DNA of 64,000 nucleotides, taken from the NCBI GenBank assembly GCA_035235625.1, contig CP141148.1, positions 16,059,057-16,123,056 on the forward strand, given 5' to 3'. The position numbers and the translations under genes are program-made. This DNA is from Saururus chinensis (lineage: Eukaryota; Streptophyta; Magnoliopsida; Piperales; Saururaceae). Every line of letters begins with the position of its first letter. Within the stretch, counting starts at the first letter, position 1. The notes below the pieces were generated by a model that saw only the letters and a list, made by a program, of their open reading frames with translations, made no database searches and was not told where the DNA came from. Shown one piece after another: positions 49,711 through 61,924 of the stretch.

Positions 49711-52546
49711 TTCGTCATTTAGTGTGTTTGATTCATACTTATAAACATAAAAAATGTGTGTGTGTTTGTTTAAAAGTTTGGTGTAGACATTTTTCACGAC
49801 CTTTGGTGCTTTGTTCACAAACTAATTGGGGCATCACTCTTTGCATTTGATTCCTGATTACAAATGTAACATATGAGTGCAAGGTATCATTTAACTTCAA
49901 ATGATGCAATGCTTTGTGCTCATTCTTAACGAGCTTTGTTGCCTTGTAAATATACTAGTTAAATGAATAGAAAGATAAAACTTGACCTAAAATGTTCTAA
50001 TTAGTTCATTGTTTAGTGCATTTACTTTATAAAACTTAGCAAATGACTACATATTTATTGAAAAGTTTTTAGAAAACGTTCTTAACGAGCTTGGGTGCTT
50101 TGCTCCTAAATTAATTAAATGAATGAAAAAACTTATACTGTTCTACGACAATCTAATTGGGGCATCACTTTGTTCATTTGATTAATGATTACAAATGTAA
50201 CAAATTAGTGAAAGGTCTCATTTAACTTTAAACAATACAATTCTTCGTGCACATGCATAACGAGTTCCGCTTATTTGTTCCTATACTAGTTAATCGAATA
50301 CAAGGGTATAACTAGACCTAGAGGGGTCATTTTGGTTCATCATTTAGTATGTTTGGTTCATACTTATGAACTTAAGAAATGAGTGTGTATTTATTTAAAA
50401 GTTTGATGTAAACATTCTAGATGAGCATGCGATTTTATTTCTAAACTAGTTGAACTAATAAAGGGACATAAGTTGACTAAAACGTACTAAATGGGGCATC
50501 AGTTGGTACATTTGATTCATGATTATGAATGTAACAAATGAGTGTTAAGTCTCATTTAACTTTAAAGGATACAATGCTTTGTACTCATTCTCATTGAGCT
50601 CCATTGCTTTGTTAATATACTAATTAATTGAATAGAATAATACAACTATTCTAGGTTGTTGTTTAGTGAGTTTGATTTAGACATACTAATTTTGCATATA
50701 TGTGCATATTTTTTTAAAAGTTTGAAGGACACATTCATGATGACCTTGGGTGCTTTGTTCTTAAACTTCTTAGAAGATTGAAAGGACTTAAATTGAGCTA
50801 GAGCATGCCAATTGGGGCATCACTGTGTATTTGATTAATGATTATGAACATAACAAATGAGTGAGAGATCTCATTGAACTTTAGATGATACAAAACCTTG
50901 TGCCCATTCTTAACAAGTTCCATTTCTTTGTTACAGTACTTGTTAATCAAATACAAGGATATAACTAAGCCTAGAGGGATTTGACTGATTCATCTTCAGT
51001 GTGTTTGATTCATATTTATGAACTTAACAAATGAATACGTATTTATTTAAAAGTTTGATATAGATAATCTTGATGAGCTTGGGTGCTTTAAATCTAAACT
51101 AGTTAATACATGAAGGGACATAAGTTGAGATGGAGCAGTCCAAGTGGCACATCACTTTGTGCATTCGATTCATGCTTACAAATGTAATAATGAGTGCGAG
51201 GTCTCATTTAACTTAAAATGATGCAATTCTTCATGCTCATTCTTAATGAGTCCTTTTTCTTTTTTCCTATACCAGTTAATCTAATAAAATGGTATAACTC
51301 GACCTAGAGTGGTCCAACTGGTTAGTCATTTGGTGCAGTCGATTTATACATAAGAATTTAGAAAATGTGTGTGTTTTTATTATAAGTTTGAAGGACACAT
51401 TCTAGACAAGCATGGGTACTTTGTTCCTAAACTAGTTAAAAGAATGAAAGGTCTTATATTGAGCTAGATCGGTTTAATTGGTGCATCACCATGTACATTT
51501 GATTAAGGATTACAAACATAATGAATTAGTGGGATGTCTCATTAAGCTTCAAATGATACAATGCTTTGTTCTCATTGTTGACAAGCTTTGTTGCTTTGTT
51601 GTTATACTAGTAAATCAAATAAAATGGTGTGACTAGACCTAGAGAGGTCCAAATGGTTGATCGTTTAGTTTGTTTGATTCATATATATAAATTAAATAAA
51701 TGAGTATGCATTTATTTAAAAGTTTGATGTAGACATTCTTGACTAGCTTCGGTGCATTGTTTCTAAACTAGGTGAGCAAATAAAGAGTATTGGGGCATTG
51801 TAAATTGAGCTAAAGTAGGGTAATTGGGGCATCACTTTGAGCATTAGATTCATGATTACAAATATAACAATTGAGAGTGGAGTATCATCTAACTTTAAAC
51901 ATTGCAATGCTTTGTGGTCATTCTTAACTAGCTCCATTGCCTTATTAAACAAATAGAAAGATATAACTTTACATAGAGTGTTCTAATTGGTTCATCATTT
52001 AGTGTGTTTGATTTATGAACAAGAATTTTGAAAAAGAGTGCATAATTATTCAAAATTTTGAAGGACATGTTCCTGACGAGCTTGGGTATTTCGTTCCCAA
52101 ACTAGTCAAAACAATGAAAGGTCTTATATTGAGCTAGATCAGTCTAATTGATGTATCACATTGTACATTGGATTAAGGATTACAAATGTAACAAATGAGT
52201 GGGAGGACTAATTAAACTTTATAAGATACAATGCTTTGTACCCATTATTAACAAGCTTCGTTAGTTTGTTCCTATACTTGTTAATCGAATAAAAAGAATA
52301 TAACTAGACCTAAAGGGGTCCAATTGGTTCATCATTGAGTGTGTTTGATTCATACTTATAAGCAACAAATGAGTGTGCATTTATTTAAAAGTTTGATGTA
52401 GACATTCTTGATGAGCTTGGGTGCTTTGTTTCTAAACTAGTTGAACAAATGAAAGGACATAAATTGAGCTAAAGTGGGGAAGTTGCAGTATCTTTGTGCA
52501 TTTGAATCATGATTACGAAGTAACAAATAAGTGTGAGGTATCATTT
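49711..52546 (+). repeat. Satellite array, block 4 (about 8-9 dimers)
   Basis: Resumes in phase with block 3: the A unit cut at TTGATAGG (47073) continues at TTCGTCATTTAGTG here. The alternating A and B units run to TATCATTT, where the CATTT target site of the next insertion lies. Confidence 0.9.
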
Positions 52547-53456
52547 TGTAACACCCTGACCCAGATCGAAGGGTCCAGAAAACAAAATCAGAGTAAATTA
52601 ATTTTCATAAAAACTAGAACGAGACCAACCAAGAGTGGCGAACTCTGTGTGCTAGAGCAGTAATGATCCTCTATACACTATGGAGCTTTAGCGCTCCATT
52701 GCACGTAGGCTAAACAAACATAATTTTATAACTAATTTGGATTGGGCTAACATTGCTTTACTGTTGGTTTCCTACATACATATTGGATAATATCTACAAT
52801 GTTATTCCAATATAATCAGATCCAAACATAGTTCTTCCTAATGATTATTACATGTATCAGGCAATACAAAAACACATATGTCAAATTACATATATCTAAA
52901 TATTTAATTGGAGTCATGCAAAAATTAGATAGAAATCATAGAAGTCAAATGGAAGCTAACAAATCAATGGAATCATACATCTCACTAAGGTGAGTAGAAC
53001 ACTAGAAGAATCACAAATCCCACTCTATCATAAAGCGGAGTAAAACACACAATATAGAAAATTAGATCATATGAGATCCCATCATATCATGTCATATTTC
53101 ATCTGACCATAACAGATCATATCAGATCGGGGCATATCAGATCAAAATAGAGCATTTTAGAACAAATCAGATCAAAGCAGAGCACATCATAACACATCAT
53201 AACATAGCAAATCATATATCTTAATTAGTATATTATTATCACTAATTAAGATATGCATGCATATAAGTCATTTAGTATCCTAAGTTAACTACTTAGGATG
53301 CAACCATATTCTTATACTTCTATTAAAACATAAGGTTAGAAACACTTACTCCCCTGAAATACTGGAAGTAGAGGCGTTCAGAGTTGCTCATTTTTTAAGA
53401 GAGTCATCTCCTTCAGGTATGGAGATAGCAGGCAGAACCTCCTCTAGCTCCGGAAT

Positions 53457-53892
53457 TGTTGTGTACACCACGAGACATCTCCCCCACCATGCACTACTTT
53501 CCATTTTAGGACCTACTATATTATGGCTTACTTTACTTTTTGGTAATTTCCTTTTGTGATGTAATAAAGCGTAATCAAGGGGATTTAGTTAATGATTGTA
53601 ACAGACCATTAATTATTGTAACGGACCCTTAATGTAACGGACCATTAATGATTGTAACGGTCCGTTAATGATTGTAACGGACCAGATGGTGGTCCGTAAT
53701 TAAGGGGATTGTAACAGACCAGCTGGTCCCTAATTAGGGGGAGGACTAGCTGGCCGCCTCCTATAAAAGGGGTTGTCTTCCTCCTTGGACGTTTATGCAA
53801 TTCAGAATTATTTCTCTTCTTCCTTCGTCCAAACTTCTCCCCTTTCCCCTTCGTGAAGCTAGGTACCGTTTGTGTCCGACCCGGACACAACA
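53457..53892 (+). repeat. 5' LTR of the chromovirus
   Basis: TGTTGTGTACACC...GGACACAACA. A TATAAAA box lies at 53762-53768. U3 contains about seven TGTAACRGACC repeats (53597-53725), including the inverted TAACGG-T-CCGTTA. Confidence 0.95.
53597..53725. promoter_or_regulatory. TGTAACGGACC repeat cluster upstream of the LTR TATA box
   Basis: The phrase TGTAACGGACC followed by TTAATGATTG recurs with small changes six or seven times within 130 bp, ending about 40 bp before the TATA box at 53762. The same cluster is in the 3' LTR (about 58701-58829). Repeats in this place in other LTR elements act as enhancers; here that is inference. Confidence 0.6.
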
Positions 53893-53919
53893 TTGGTATC
53901 AAAGCCTCATCGATCTGCC

Positions 53920-56900
53920 ATGGCACGAGGCAAACAACCGGCAACGACTCCCGAGACACAGCCCGAGAAGGGACAAGAGGACATAGCGAGCAGCCCCAAA
54001 CCAGCAACCGAACAGGCTGATCCCTCTTTGCTCTCGCTGATCCTTGCACAACTCGGGCACCTCACCACGGCGGTTTCCCAAATTCAAGCAGCCCCCACAG
54101 CGTCACTTTTTCCCAAGCCGCGCCAGTCCAGGCTGAGTTGGGTGAACCTTCACAGCCCATTGAATCTCGCACCCCCGGCCTCCAAGCGTCGTCTGGGAGA
54201 GGGGTGCACCATCCCGAACCTTCAGTCCGCTTTGGCACCTTTAATCAGCACAAAGAAGGAGGACGTGCAGGTTGGAATATGCGAGGCCCTCCAGATGTTC
54301 AAGGAAATGCCTCAATGGTGCCGCCCCACAAAAATCTTGCCCACGAGTTTGAGGATGATGGGGAGGAGTACTCTGCCTTCCGCGGAGGACTTTGAGGTGG
54401 GGCTGAGCCACGTTTGGCTCGTCTTCAATTCCCACGGTACAATGGAGATGAAGACCCGGTGGAATGGCTATACAAGGTGGAGAAAATTTTTTCCTACCAG
54501 GGAACTCACTCCGAGGCTGAACGGTTACGCATAGCCGCTTTCCATCTAGACGGCGATGCTTCAATTTGGTTTCAGAGCTTCGAGAAGGAGGTCCGCTTCC
54601 CAACTTGGACTTCATTCGCTGATGAGCTTTGTTCCAATTCGGCCCCAATGAGTTCCAAGATTTCAATGAGATGCTGTCCACACTGCGCCAAACCACTACC
54701 GTACGAGCATACTACACCGAGTTCATGAAGATTGCGAATCGCCTGCCTGATTGGCCAATGGCAGCCTTCGTTGGAACCTTTAAAAGGGGGCTCAAACCAG
54801 AAATTTCAGATGAGATGCGTCATTTCCCTTGTACGTCGATGCGTGAAGTTGTGCGTCATGCACGAATTGAAGAGGAGAAGCTGGCCCGACAACGACAAGG
54901 AGGCCGGCTAGGCTCTTCTCTTCGACCCCCAACTAGCCTAGCGCCCTTCCCTACCGCAGTGACCAGCGTTCCCACCAGCCGCCCCAGCCAGCCCTCCGGC
55001 CCTGCTGGTGCTCCTATACGCCGCCTCACTCCGGCCCAAATAGAAGAGCGGCAATCGAAAGGCTTGTGCTTCAAGTGTGATGAGAAGTTCGTACCCGGCC
55101 ATCGGTGTTCTGTCCAAGGCAGCCTACTAGTCGAGGAGGCCGATGAGGAGGATTATGATCCACCCCCGAGTGCACCACCCCCTTATGACAGCATGTTGCC
55201 AGAGATTTTGGTGCATGCTTTTTCAGGGGCCTTCACTCCTCGCACCATGCGCGTCCAAGGCCACCTCAAGCGGCAACAAGTGGCCATCCTTATTGACAGT
55301 GGCTCCACCCATAACTTCATCAATGATAAGGTGGCACAACGGTTGGGGTGCTTTGTGTCAGACTCGAAGCCATTCAACGTCTTGATCGGCGATGGCAAAC
55401 ACCTTCGGAGCACTGGGGTGTGTCTGCAGGCTTTATTATCCATCCAGGGCCATACTTTCAAAACTGATTTGTTCTTGCTGCCCACAAAAGGGGCTGACGT
55501 GGTGTTGGGAGTCCAATGGCTTCAGGAGCTGGGTGACGTCGTATGGAACTTCTGTGACATGATCATGGACTTTGAGGTACACGGGCAGCGGGTTCACATC
55601 CAAGGTTCTCAGCCAGGCACCTTGCAGTCCGCCCAATCAGTAAGCTCTCTCTTTCGGTTTGCACCTCAAGGAATTTTCCTTCAGCAGCGTGCCACTGTTG
55701 ATGTGAGCCAAGGCAGCCTTCCGGAGGATCTACTTGCTCTCTTGGCGGAGCATGAAGATGTCTTCGCCGAACCTAAGGGGCTACCTCCGGTGCGACCCCA
55801 TGATCACCACATTCCTATCATCCCTGGTGCTTCACCCGCAAATGTCCGGCCATACCGATACCCTCACATCCAAAAGGCGGAGATTGAGCGCTTGGTGGCC
55901 GACATGCTCCAGTCAGGTATCATCCAACCAAGCACTAGTTCCTTCTCTTCACCAGTGTTACTTGTCTGAAAGAAGGATGGCACTTGGCGGTTCTGTGTAG
56001 ACTACCGGGCACTGAATGCTATCACCGCCAAGGATAAGTATCCTATTCCGGTGATTGAAGAGCTCCTTGATGAGTTGTCTGGGGCGACCATCTTCAGCAA
56101 GCTTGATCTTCGCTCGGGGTATCATCAAATCCATGTGCAGCCAACTGATGCCCACAAGACAGCCTTCCGCACCCATGATGGCCATTTTGAATTCTTGGTC
56201 ATGCCATTTGGATTGACCAATGCACCAGCTACCTTCCAGAGCCTCATGAATGACTTGTTCCGCCCTTTCCTTCGCCAATTTGTCTTGGTCTTCTTCGATG
56301 ATATATTGATCTATAGCACATCATGGGCGGATCACTTGGAGCATCTCAGAACTGTCCTCTCCATTTTGCGAGCTAATTCATTATTCCTTAAGCGCTCGAA
56401 GTGCTCTTTTGGCAGTAAACAGGTGGAGTACCTTGGCTATGTCATCTCTCATGAAGGGGTTGCCACTGACCCTTCAAAGGTAGCCGCTGTGCTCTCATGG
56501 CCGACCCCCACATGTGTCCGGGCACTCCGTGGATTTCTAGGCCTTATAGGGTACTATCGACGTTTCATCAGTCACTATGGGATGATTGCTAGTTCCCTCA
56601 TTGCCCTCCTAAAGAAGGGGGCCTTTACTTGGACAAAGGCAGCCCAAGGGGCCTTTGAGAGGATGAAGCAGGCCATGGCGACTGCCCCAGTCATGGTTCT
56701 TCCAGATTTCAGTCGTTCCTTTGTGGTGGAGATAGATGCTTCGGATAAGGGTCTTGGTGTCGTTCTACTTCAAGATGAGCGGCCAATTGCCTTTTTCAGC
56801 AAAACTCTTGCTGGCCGCTCCTTATCACTTTCAGCCTATGAGAAGGAGATGCTCGCCATAATACATGCAGTCACCAAATGGCGCCCTTACCTGCTCGGCC

Positions 56901-58531
56901 GCCGCTTCCTCATCCGTACAGACCATTAGCCCTTGAAGTACTTTCTTGAGCAGCGGGTGTTAACTCCGGCACAGCAACGATGGGTCAGCAAGCTTTTGGG
57001 CTATGACTATGAGGTGGTATATAAGAAGGGGGCAGAAAATACGGTGGCAGATGCTCTCTCTCGCCGACCTTCTGAGGAATCTTATCTTGCATTGTCTATG
57101 CCCTCTTGCCCCTTCCTACCGGAGCTATGGTGAGCTTACTTGGAGGACTCATTCACACATGAGCTGGTTACTCGTATACAAGGTGACCCTGCTGCCCTTC
57201 CTTTATTTGTGTGGCAAGATGAACTTCTCTTTTGGAAGGGACGACTGTGGGTGCCGGATGCATATGATCTCCGACAACGTATTCTCTCTCATTTCCATGA
57301 CACACCATTGGCTGGCCATGAGGGTTCCTTCCGAACATATAAGTGGGTCAGTCAAAGCTTCTTGTGGCAGGGTCTTTGGAGGGCAGTTCAAAACTATGTG
57401 GCTGCGTGCGACGTCTGTCACCGGGCGAAAGCTACTACTACATCACCTGCTGGGTTACTTCAGCCCCTCCCCATTCCCGACAAAGTTTGGGAATATGTGT
57501 CTATGGATTTCGTGGAGGCCTTGCCCGTTGTACAGGGCAAATCAGTGATTTTAGTGGTTGTGGATCGCTTGTCCAAGTATGCACATTTTTGTGCCTTGGT
57601 TATCCATTCACCGCCAAAACAGTGGCTGAGATGTATGTTCGTGAGGTAGCTAAGTTGCATGGCATGCCTCGCACCATTGTTTCTGATCGAGACCGGATCT
57701 TCCTCAGTTTTGGCGCGAGTTCTTTGCACTTCAGGCACCAAACTTCATATGAGTACCGCCTATCACCCACAGACAGACGGGCAGACAGAGGTTGTTAACC
57801 GCTGCTTAGAACAGTACTTGTGCTGTTTCGTTGGGGATCAGCCCCGCCGATGGCTCCTTCCTTGGGCAGAATGGTCGTATAACACGGCCTATCATACCAG
57901 GGCTGGATTCACTCCTTTTGAGGTAGTTTATGGGCGCCCTCCTCCTACCGTGTTGTCCTATGTGCCTCACCGCTCTTCTGTGGCTGAGGTTGATTATATG
58001 CTCCAGACACGAGACGAGGTTATCCGACAGCTTAAACTCAATTTAGGATCTGCTCAGAACAATATGAAGCAGGTATATGATAAGAAGCATACTGATCGGG
58101 AGTTCCATGTGGGCGATCTTGTTTATGTCTTAGTGATTCCTCAGCGTCAGACCAGCTTATTCCAAGCTGACAATGCTAAGTTGGCTCAACGTTACCACGG
58201 CCCTTATTCCATTATCGAGCACATCGGACCCGTGGCTTACCACTTGGCATTGCCCAGCGGATCGTTGGTGCACCCGGTCTTCCATGTCTCTCGCCTTCGC
58301 CATTTTGTTGGGGACCTGACCCTTGTCTCTAGTGCCCCGCCTCCACCACTGATGGGGCCCCCCGAGCCTGACTTACCCACACCAGCCTTTGTGCTTGATA
58401 AACGATGGGTGCGTCGTTCGGGCCGTATTGTCACTGAGGTACTCGTGTCTTGGCAGGGTCAACCTCTTGAGGATGCTACTTGGATGCTTGAGGATGAGTT
58501 CATGGAGCGCTACCCTACTTGGTCGCCTTGA
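53920..58531 (+). pseudogene. Chromovirus gag-pol polyprotein with stops and frameshifts
   Basis: Start at ATG 53920 (MARGKQPATT). Gag core at 54414-54900 (ARLQFPRYNGDEDPVEWLYK, WFQSFEKEVRFPTW, FKRGLKPEI). Zinc knuckle CFKCDEKFVPGHRC near 55066. Protease with DSGSTHNFI near 55297. RT from about 55970 with FFDDILIYS near 56295. RNase H from [15 protein letters not shown] near 56727. Integrase HHCC ([14 protein letters not shown], 57317-57430) and [10 protein letters not shown] near 57760. The end is chromodomain-like (VSWQGQPLEDATWMLEDEF), stopping at 58529-58531. Breaks: reading-frame changes near 54130, 54395, 54635, 57600 and 57715; stop codons near 55967, 56928 and 57131. Not able to make a complete protein. 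Confidence 0.93.
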
Positions 58532-58561
58532 GGACAAGGCGAAAGCGGAAGCGTGGTGGAG

Positions 58562-58996
58562 TGTTGTGTACACCACGAGACATCTCCCCCACCATGCACT
58601 ACTTTCCATTTTAGGACCTACTAAATTATGGCTTACTTTACTTTTTGGTAATTTCCTTTTGTGATGTATAAAGCGTAATCAAGGGGATTTAGTTAATGAT
58701 TGTAACAGACCATTAATTATTGTAACGGACCCTTAATGTAACGGACCATTAATGATTGTAACGGTCCGTTAATGATTGTAACGGACTAGATGGTGGTCCG
58801 TAATTAAGGGGATTGTAACAGACCAGCTGGTCCCTAATTAGGGGGAGGACTAGCTGTCCGCCTCCTATAAAAGGGGTTGTCTTCCTCCTTGGACGTTTAT
58901 GCCATTCAGAATTATTTATCTTCTTCCTTCGTCCAAACTTCTCCCCTTTCCCCTTCGTGAAGCTAGGTACCGTTTGTGTCCGACCAGGACACAACA
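58562..58996 (+). repeat. 3' LTR of the chromovirus
   Basis: 435 bp, nearly identical to the 5' LTR; one base shorter (GTATAAAGC for GTAATAAAGC). It is followed by the GGAAT duplication and the resumed left LTR of the outer element. Confidence 0.95.
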
Positions 58997-59560
58997 GGAA
59001 TATTTCTTTCATTGCGTCTAAAGGCAGCAGGCATCACCTCCCTTTTACCCGGGACGTTTCTCTCTTTGTGACCCGAAGAGGGCATACATAACCTTCCCTT
59101 AACCCGGGACATTTCTATCACTAGAAATGGACAAAATTAAAATTAAAATAACTCAAAAATAGGAGAAAACCTTGATATCTTGACTTTCTTCACAATAGAG
59201 CTCTCAAATCACTAAACAAGTGTTGCCATGGTGTTCGGCACATTCGATTATGGTAAGAAAACCTCTTAAACAACTCAAATCGGATTTAAGATGACTCAAG
59301 AACTCTCAAATCAAGAAATCAACCTCGCCATGATGTCTGACATGTTGATTTAGCAATGAACACTTCTTAAATGACTCGAATTAGACTTAGAATGAGTAAG
59401 AAATAAAGAAAAGAAATTTCTAGACATGTGAGTCTAAAGAACCGGAAAACTGGATGCTATTTATTGGGAAAAAGTATTGACTGTCAGCACCGATGCATGC
59501 ATCAGATGTGTTTTTGATGCACATTAGATAAGACTGATGCATCGCTGTCTGGTGTAAAAT

Positions 59561-60000
59561 GAGAGTTTAGATCAAATCCGATTTCATAGAAAAACAGAAT
59601 TTCAATTCATTCCCGATTTAAAATTGAAATTTCTAAAATTAGAATCTGCCTTAAATCTGATGTAACACATACAGAACATAATTTTAAATTAAATCCGATT
59701 CAATTTATTCAAAATAGAAATATCAAATCACTTTTGATTATAAAAATTAGAATTTGTGAAATCGGAGTTCATATTAAAGCTGATGTCACATACATTATGA
59801 AAATTCAAATTCAGAATTCGTATTAAATCAAATGTCACACATGCAGAATGGAAAGTTTAAATTGGAGTTTATAATAATCCAACACAACAATTTGAAAAAA
59901 AAATCAGAATAATTTCAATTTAAAAATAAAAATTATAATCAAATTAATATATTTCTTAAAACATTTTCCTCTCACAGACAGAGAAAGGCTTCATACCATT
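59561..60000. other. AT-rich interior between the two outer LTRs
   Basis: No coding frame. Repeated phrases such as AAATCCGATT, AAATTAGAAT and TGATGTCACA occur several times, which suggests degenerate internal duplication. The stretch GACAGAGAAAGGCTTC just before 60001 is the nearest thing to a polypurine tract. Confidence 0.45.
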
Positions 60001-61919
60001 TCTAACACCCCAACAGGAAAATGACCTAGACTGAGGGGTTTGAAAAACAAAATTAGAGTAAATTAATTTTCATGAAATTGAAACAAGAACAACCAGGAGT
60101 AATGAACTCTGTGCGTGAGAGCAGTAACATTCAACTACGCACTATGGAGCTTTAGTGCTCCATTGCACATAGGCTAGAACAAACCTAATTTTATAACTAA
60201 TTTGGATCAGGCCAATGTTGTCATACCATTGATTGCCTACGTACATATTAGATAACATCTACGATGTTATTACAATATGATCAGATCCGAACGTAGTTCT
60301 GCCAATGACTATTAAATGCATCTGATAGTAAAAAAATAAATACAAACCACGTATATCTGAATATTTAATCAGAGTCATATGGAAATCAGACAGAAATCAT
60401 CAAAGTCAAATGGAAGCTAACAAATCAACAGAATCATACATCTAACAAAGGTGAGTAGAACACTACACACATCCCACTCTATCACATAGTGGGGTAGAAC
60501 ACAGAACTGAGCAAATTGGATCATATCAGATCTCATCAGATTATATCAAATTTTAACCAACCATAATTGATCATATTAGATCAGATTTGAGTATTTCACA
60601 GCAGATCGGATCAAAGAAGAGCATATCATATCACATTAGATGATAGCAAATCCTATATCTTAATTAGCATCCTAAATTAACTACTTAGGATGCACACATA
60701 TTCTTATACTTATATTAAAATAAAAGGTCAAAAATGCTTATTCCCCTGAAATATTGGAAATAGCAACGTTCAAAGTTGCTTGTTTCTTAAGGGGGTCCTC
60801 CCCTTCAAGCCTAGACATGATGGTGGGTAGAACCTCTTCTAGCTCTGGAACATTTTTCTTATTACGTCTTAAGGTGGCAGACATCACCTCCTCTAGCTCC
60901 GGAATATTTTTCTCATTGCATCCAAAGGCGGTGGACATCACCTCCCTTTAACCCGGGTTGTTTCTCTCTTTGTGGCCCAAAGGCGTGGACATAACCTCCC
61001 CTTAACCTGGGATATTTTTCTCTTTGTAGCCGAAAGGCAGTAGACATAACATCCCCTTAACCTAAGACATTTCTCTCCCTCTAAATGAAAAAAATTGAAA
61101 TTAAAATAAATTAGAAATCGGAGAAGACCTCCATATCTTGATTTTCTTCACAATAGAGCTCTCAAATCACAAAACTATTGTTGCCACGATGTCCAGCACA
61201 TTAGATTCAAGTAAGAATGCCTCTTGAAAGATTTGAATAGGACTTAAGATGACTCACTAACTCTCAAATCAAGAAATTAATGTTGCCATGATGTTGTATG
61301 ACATGTTGATTTAGGTAAGAAAGCTTCTTGAATGACTCGAATCAGACTTAGAATGAGTGAGAAACAAAGAAAAGAAAGTTTTGGACATCTGAGTCTAAAT
61401 AACCAAAAAACTAGATGCTATTTATAGAGAAAAGGTGCTGACTGTCAGCGCTTATGCATGTGTTAGATGCGTGTTTGATGCGCATTAGGTCAGTCTTAAT
61501 TCACGCATCACCGTGTGGCGTGCACGGCTTGCACATTGCTATGTGGCAACAAATCTTTATTATTTCATTTTATTTTATTTTCAAATCTTTAAAACGCAAT
61601 AACTTCCTACTCTAAGTCAGAATCGTGTATTCTTGGTACATATGTACTCGTATCGATGAACTCTTCGAAAATAGACCCCACATGGGTAGGTTATCCCGTA
61701 CTTTTGAAGTGGGTCTGGCCCATGTAGTACGCATCCCGAGGTTGTAACTTTTACTCTTGACCTCCATTTAGTGTGTTAATCTATTCACTACACTCATTAT
61801 GTTGAGCTTTACTCATATACGGGGATTTTATCTCTAAAAAACCCCTAAAACTTATCCAAAAATTCTTTAATTATCCCAAATCCTTTGGGTTAGACGTAAC
61901 AGGAAAACGGGCTGTTACA
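60001..61919. repeat. Right LTR of the outer element
   Basis: This begins TCTAACACCCCAACAGG (the left LTR has TGTAACACCCTGACCC) and ends GGCTGTTACA. It contains GATC-rich phrases around 60530-60650 (ATCATATCAGATC-type) shared with 53080-53215, and a tandem array at 60829-61075. Confidence 0.8.
60829..61075. repeat. Tandem array of a roughly 57 bp repeat in the right LTR
   Basis: About four to five degenerate copies of ACCTCCTCTAGCTCCGGAAT followed by ATTTTTCTCATTGCATCCAA and AGGCGGTGGACATC. Later copies replace CTCTAGCTCCGG with CCTTAACCCGGG or CCTTAACCTGGG. The minus strand is open over two copies and reads NKKNVPELEEV and NEKNIPELEEV. A shorter set is in the left LTR around 59002-59120. 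Confidence 0.75.
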
Positions 61920-61924
61920 CATTT

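Larger units (their letters stand above)
53457..58996 (+). mobile_element. Ty3/gypsy chromovirus, full length, recently inserted, polyprotein broken
   Basis: LTRs 53457-53892 and 58562-58996 (436 and 435 bp) differ at about seven positions plus one base gap by eye. The target duplication GGAAT is exact (53452-53456 and 58997-59001). Primer site TTGGTATCAAAGCC at 53893 (initiator-Met type). Polypurine tract GAAAGCGGAAGCGTGGTGGAG just before the 3' LTR. Complete gene order gag-PR-RT-RH-IN-chromodomain. It sits inside the left LTR of the 52547-61919 element. Confidence 0.95.
52547..61919. mobile_element. Outer LTR element split by a chromovirus; target duplication CATTT
   Basis: It starts TGTAACACCCTGACCC at 52547 and ends GGCTGTTACA at 61919. 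CATTT flanks both ends (52542-52546 and 61920-61924). Left LTR: 52547-53456 continued at 59002 to about 59560. Right LTR: 60001-61919. The two align over about 1.45 kb (ACTCTGTG.GTGAGAGCAGTA, CTATGGAGCTTTAGYGCTCC, TCCTCTAGCTCCGGAA) but the left one lacks the counterpart of roughly the last 400 bp. Between them lies 59561-60000, AT-rich and non-coding. No gag or pol remains. The LTRs are well diverged, so this insertion is older than the chromovirus inside it. Confidence 0.8.
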
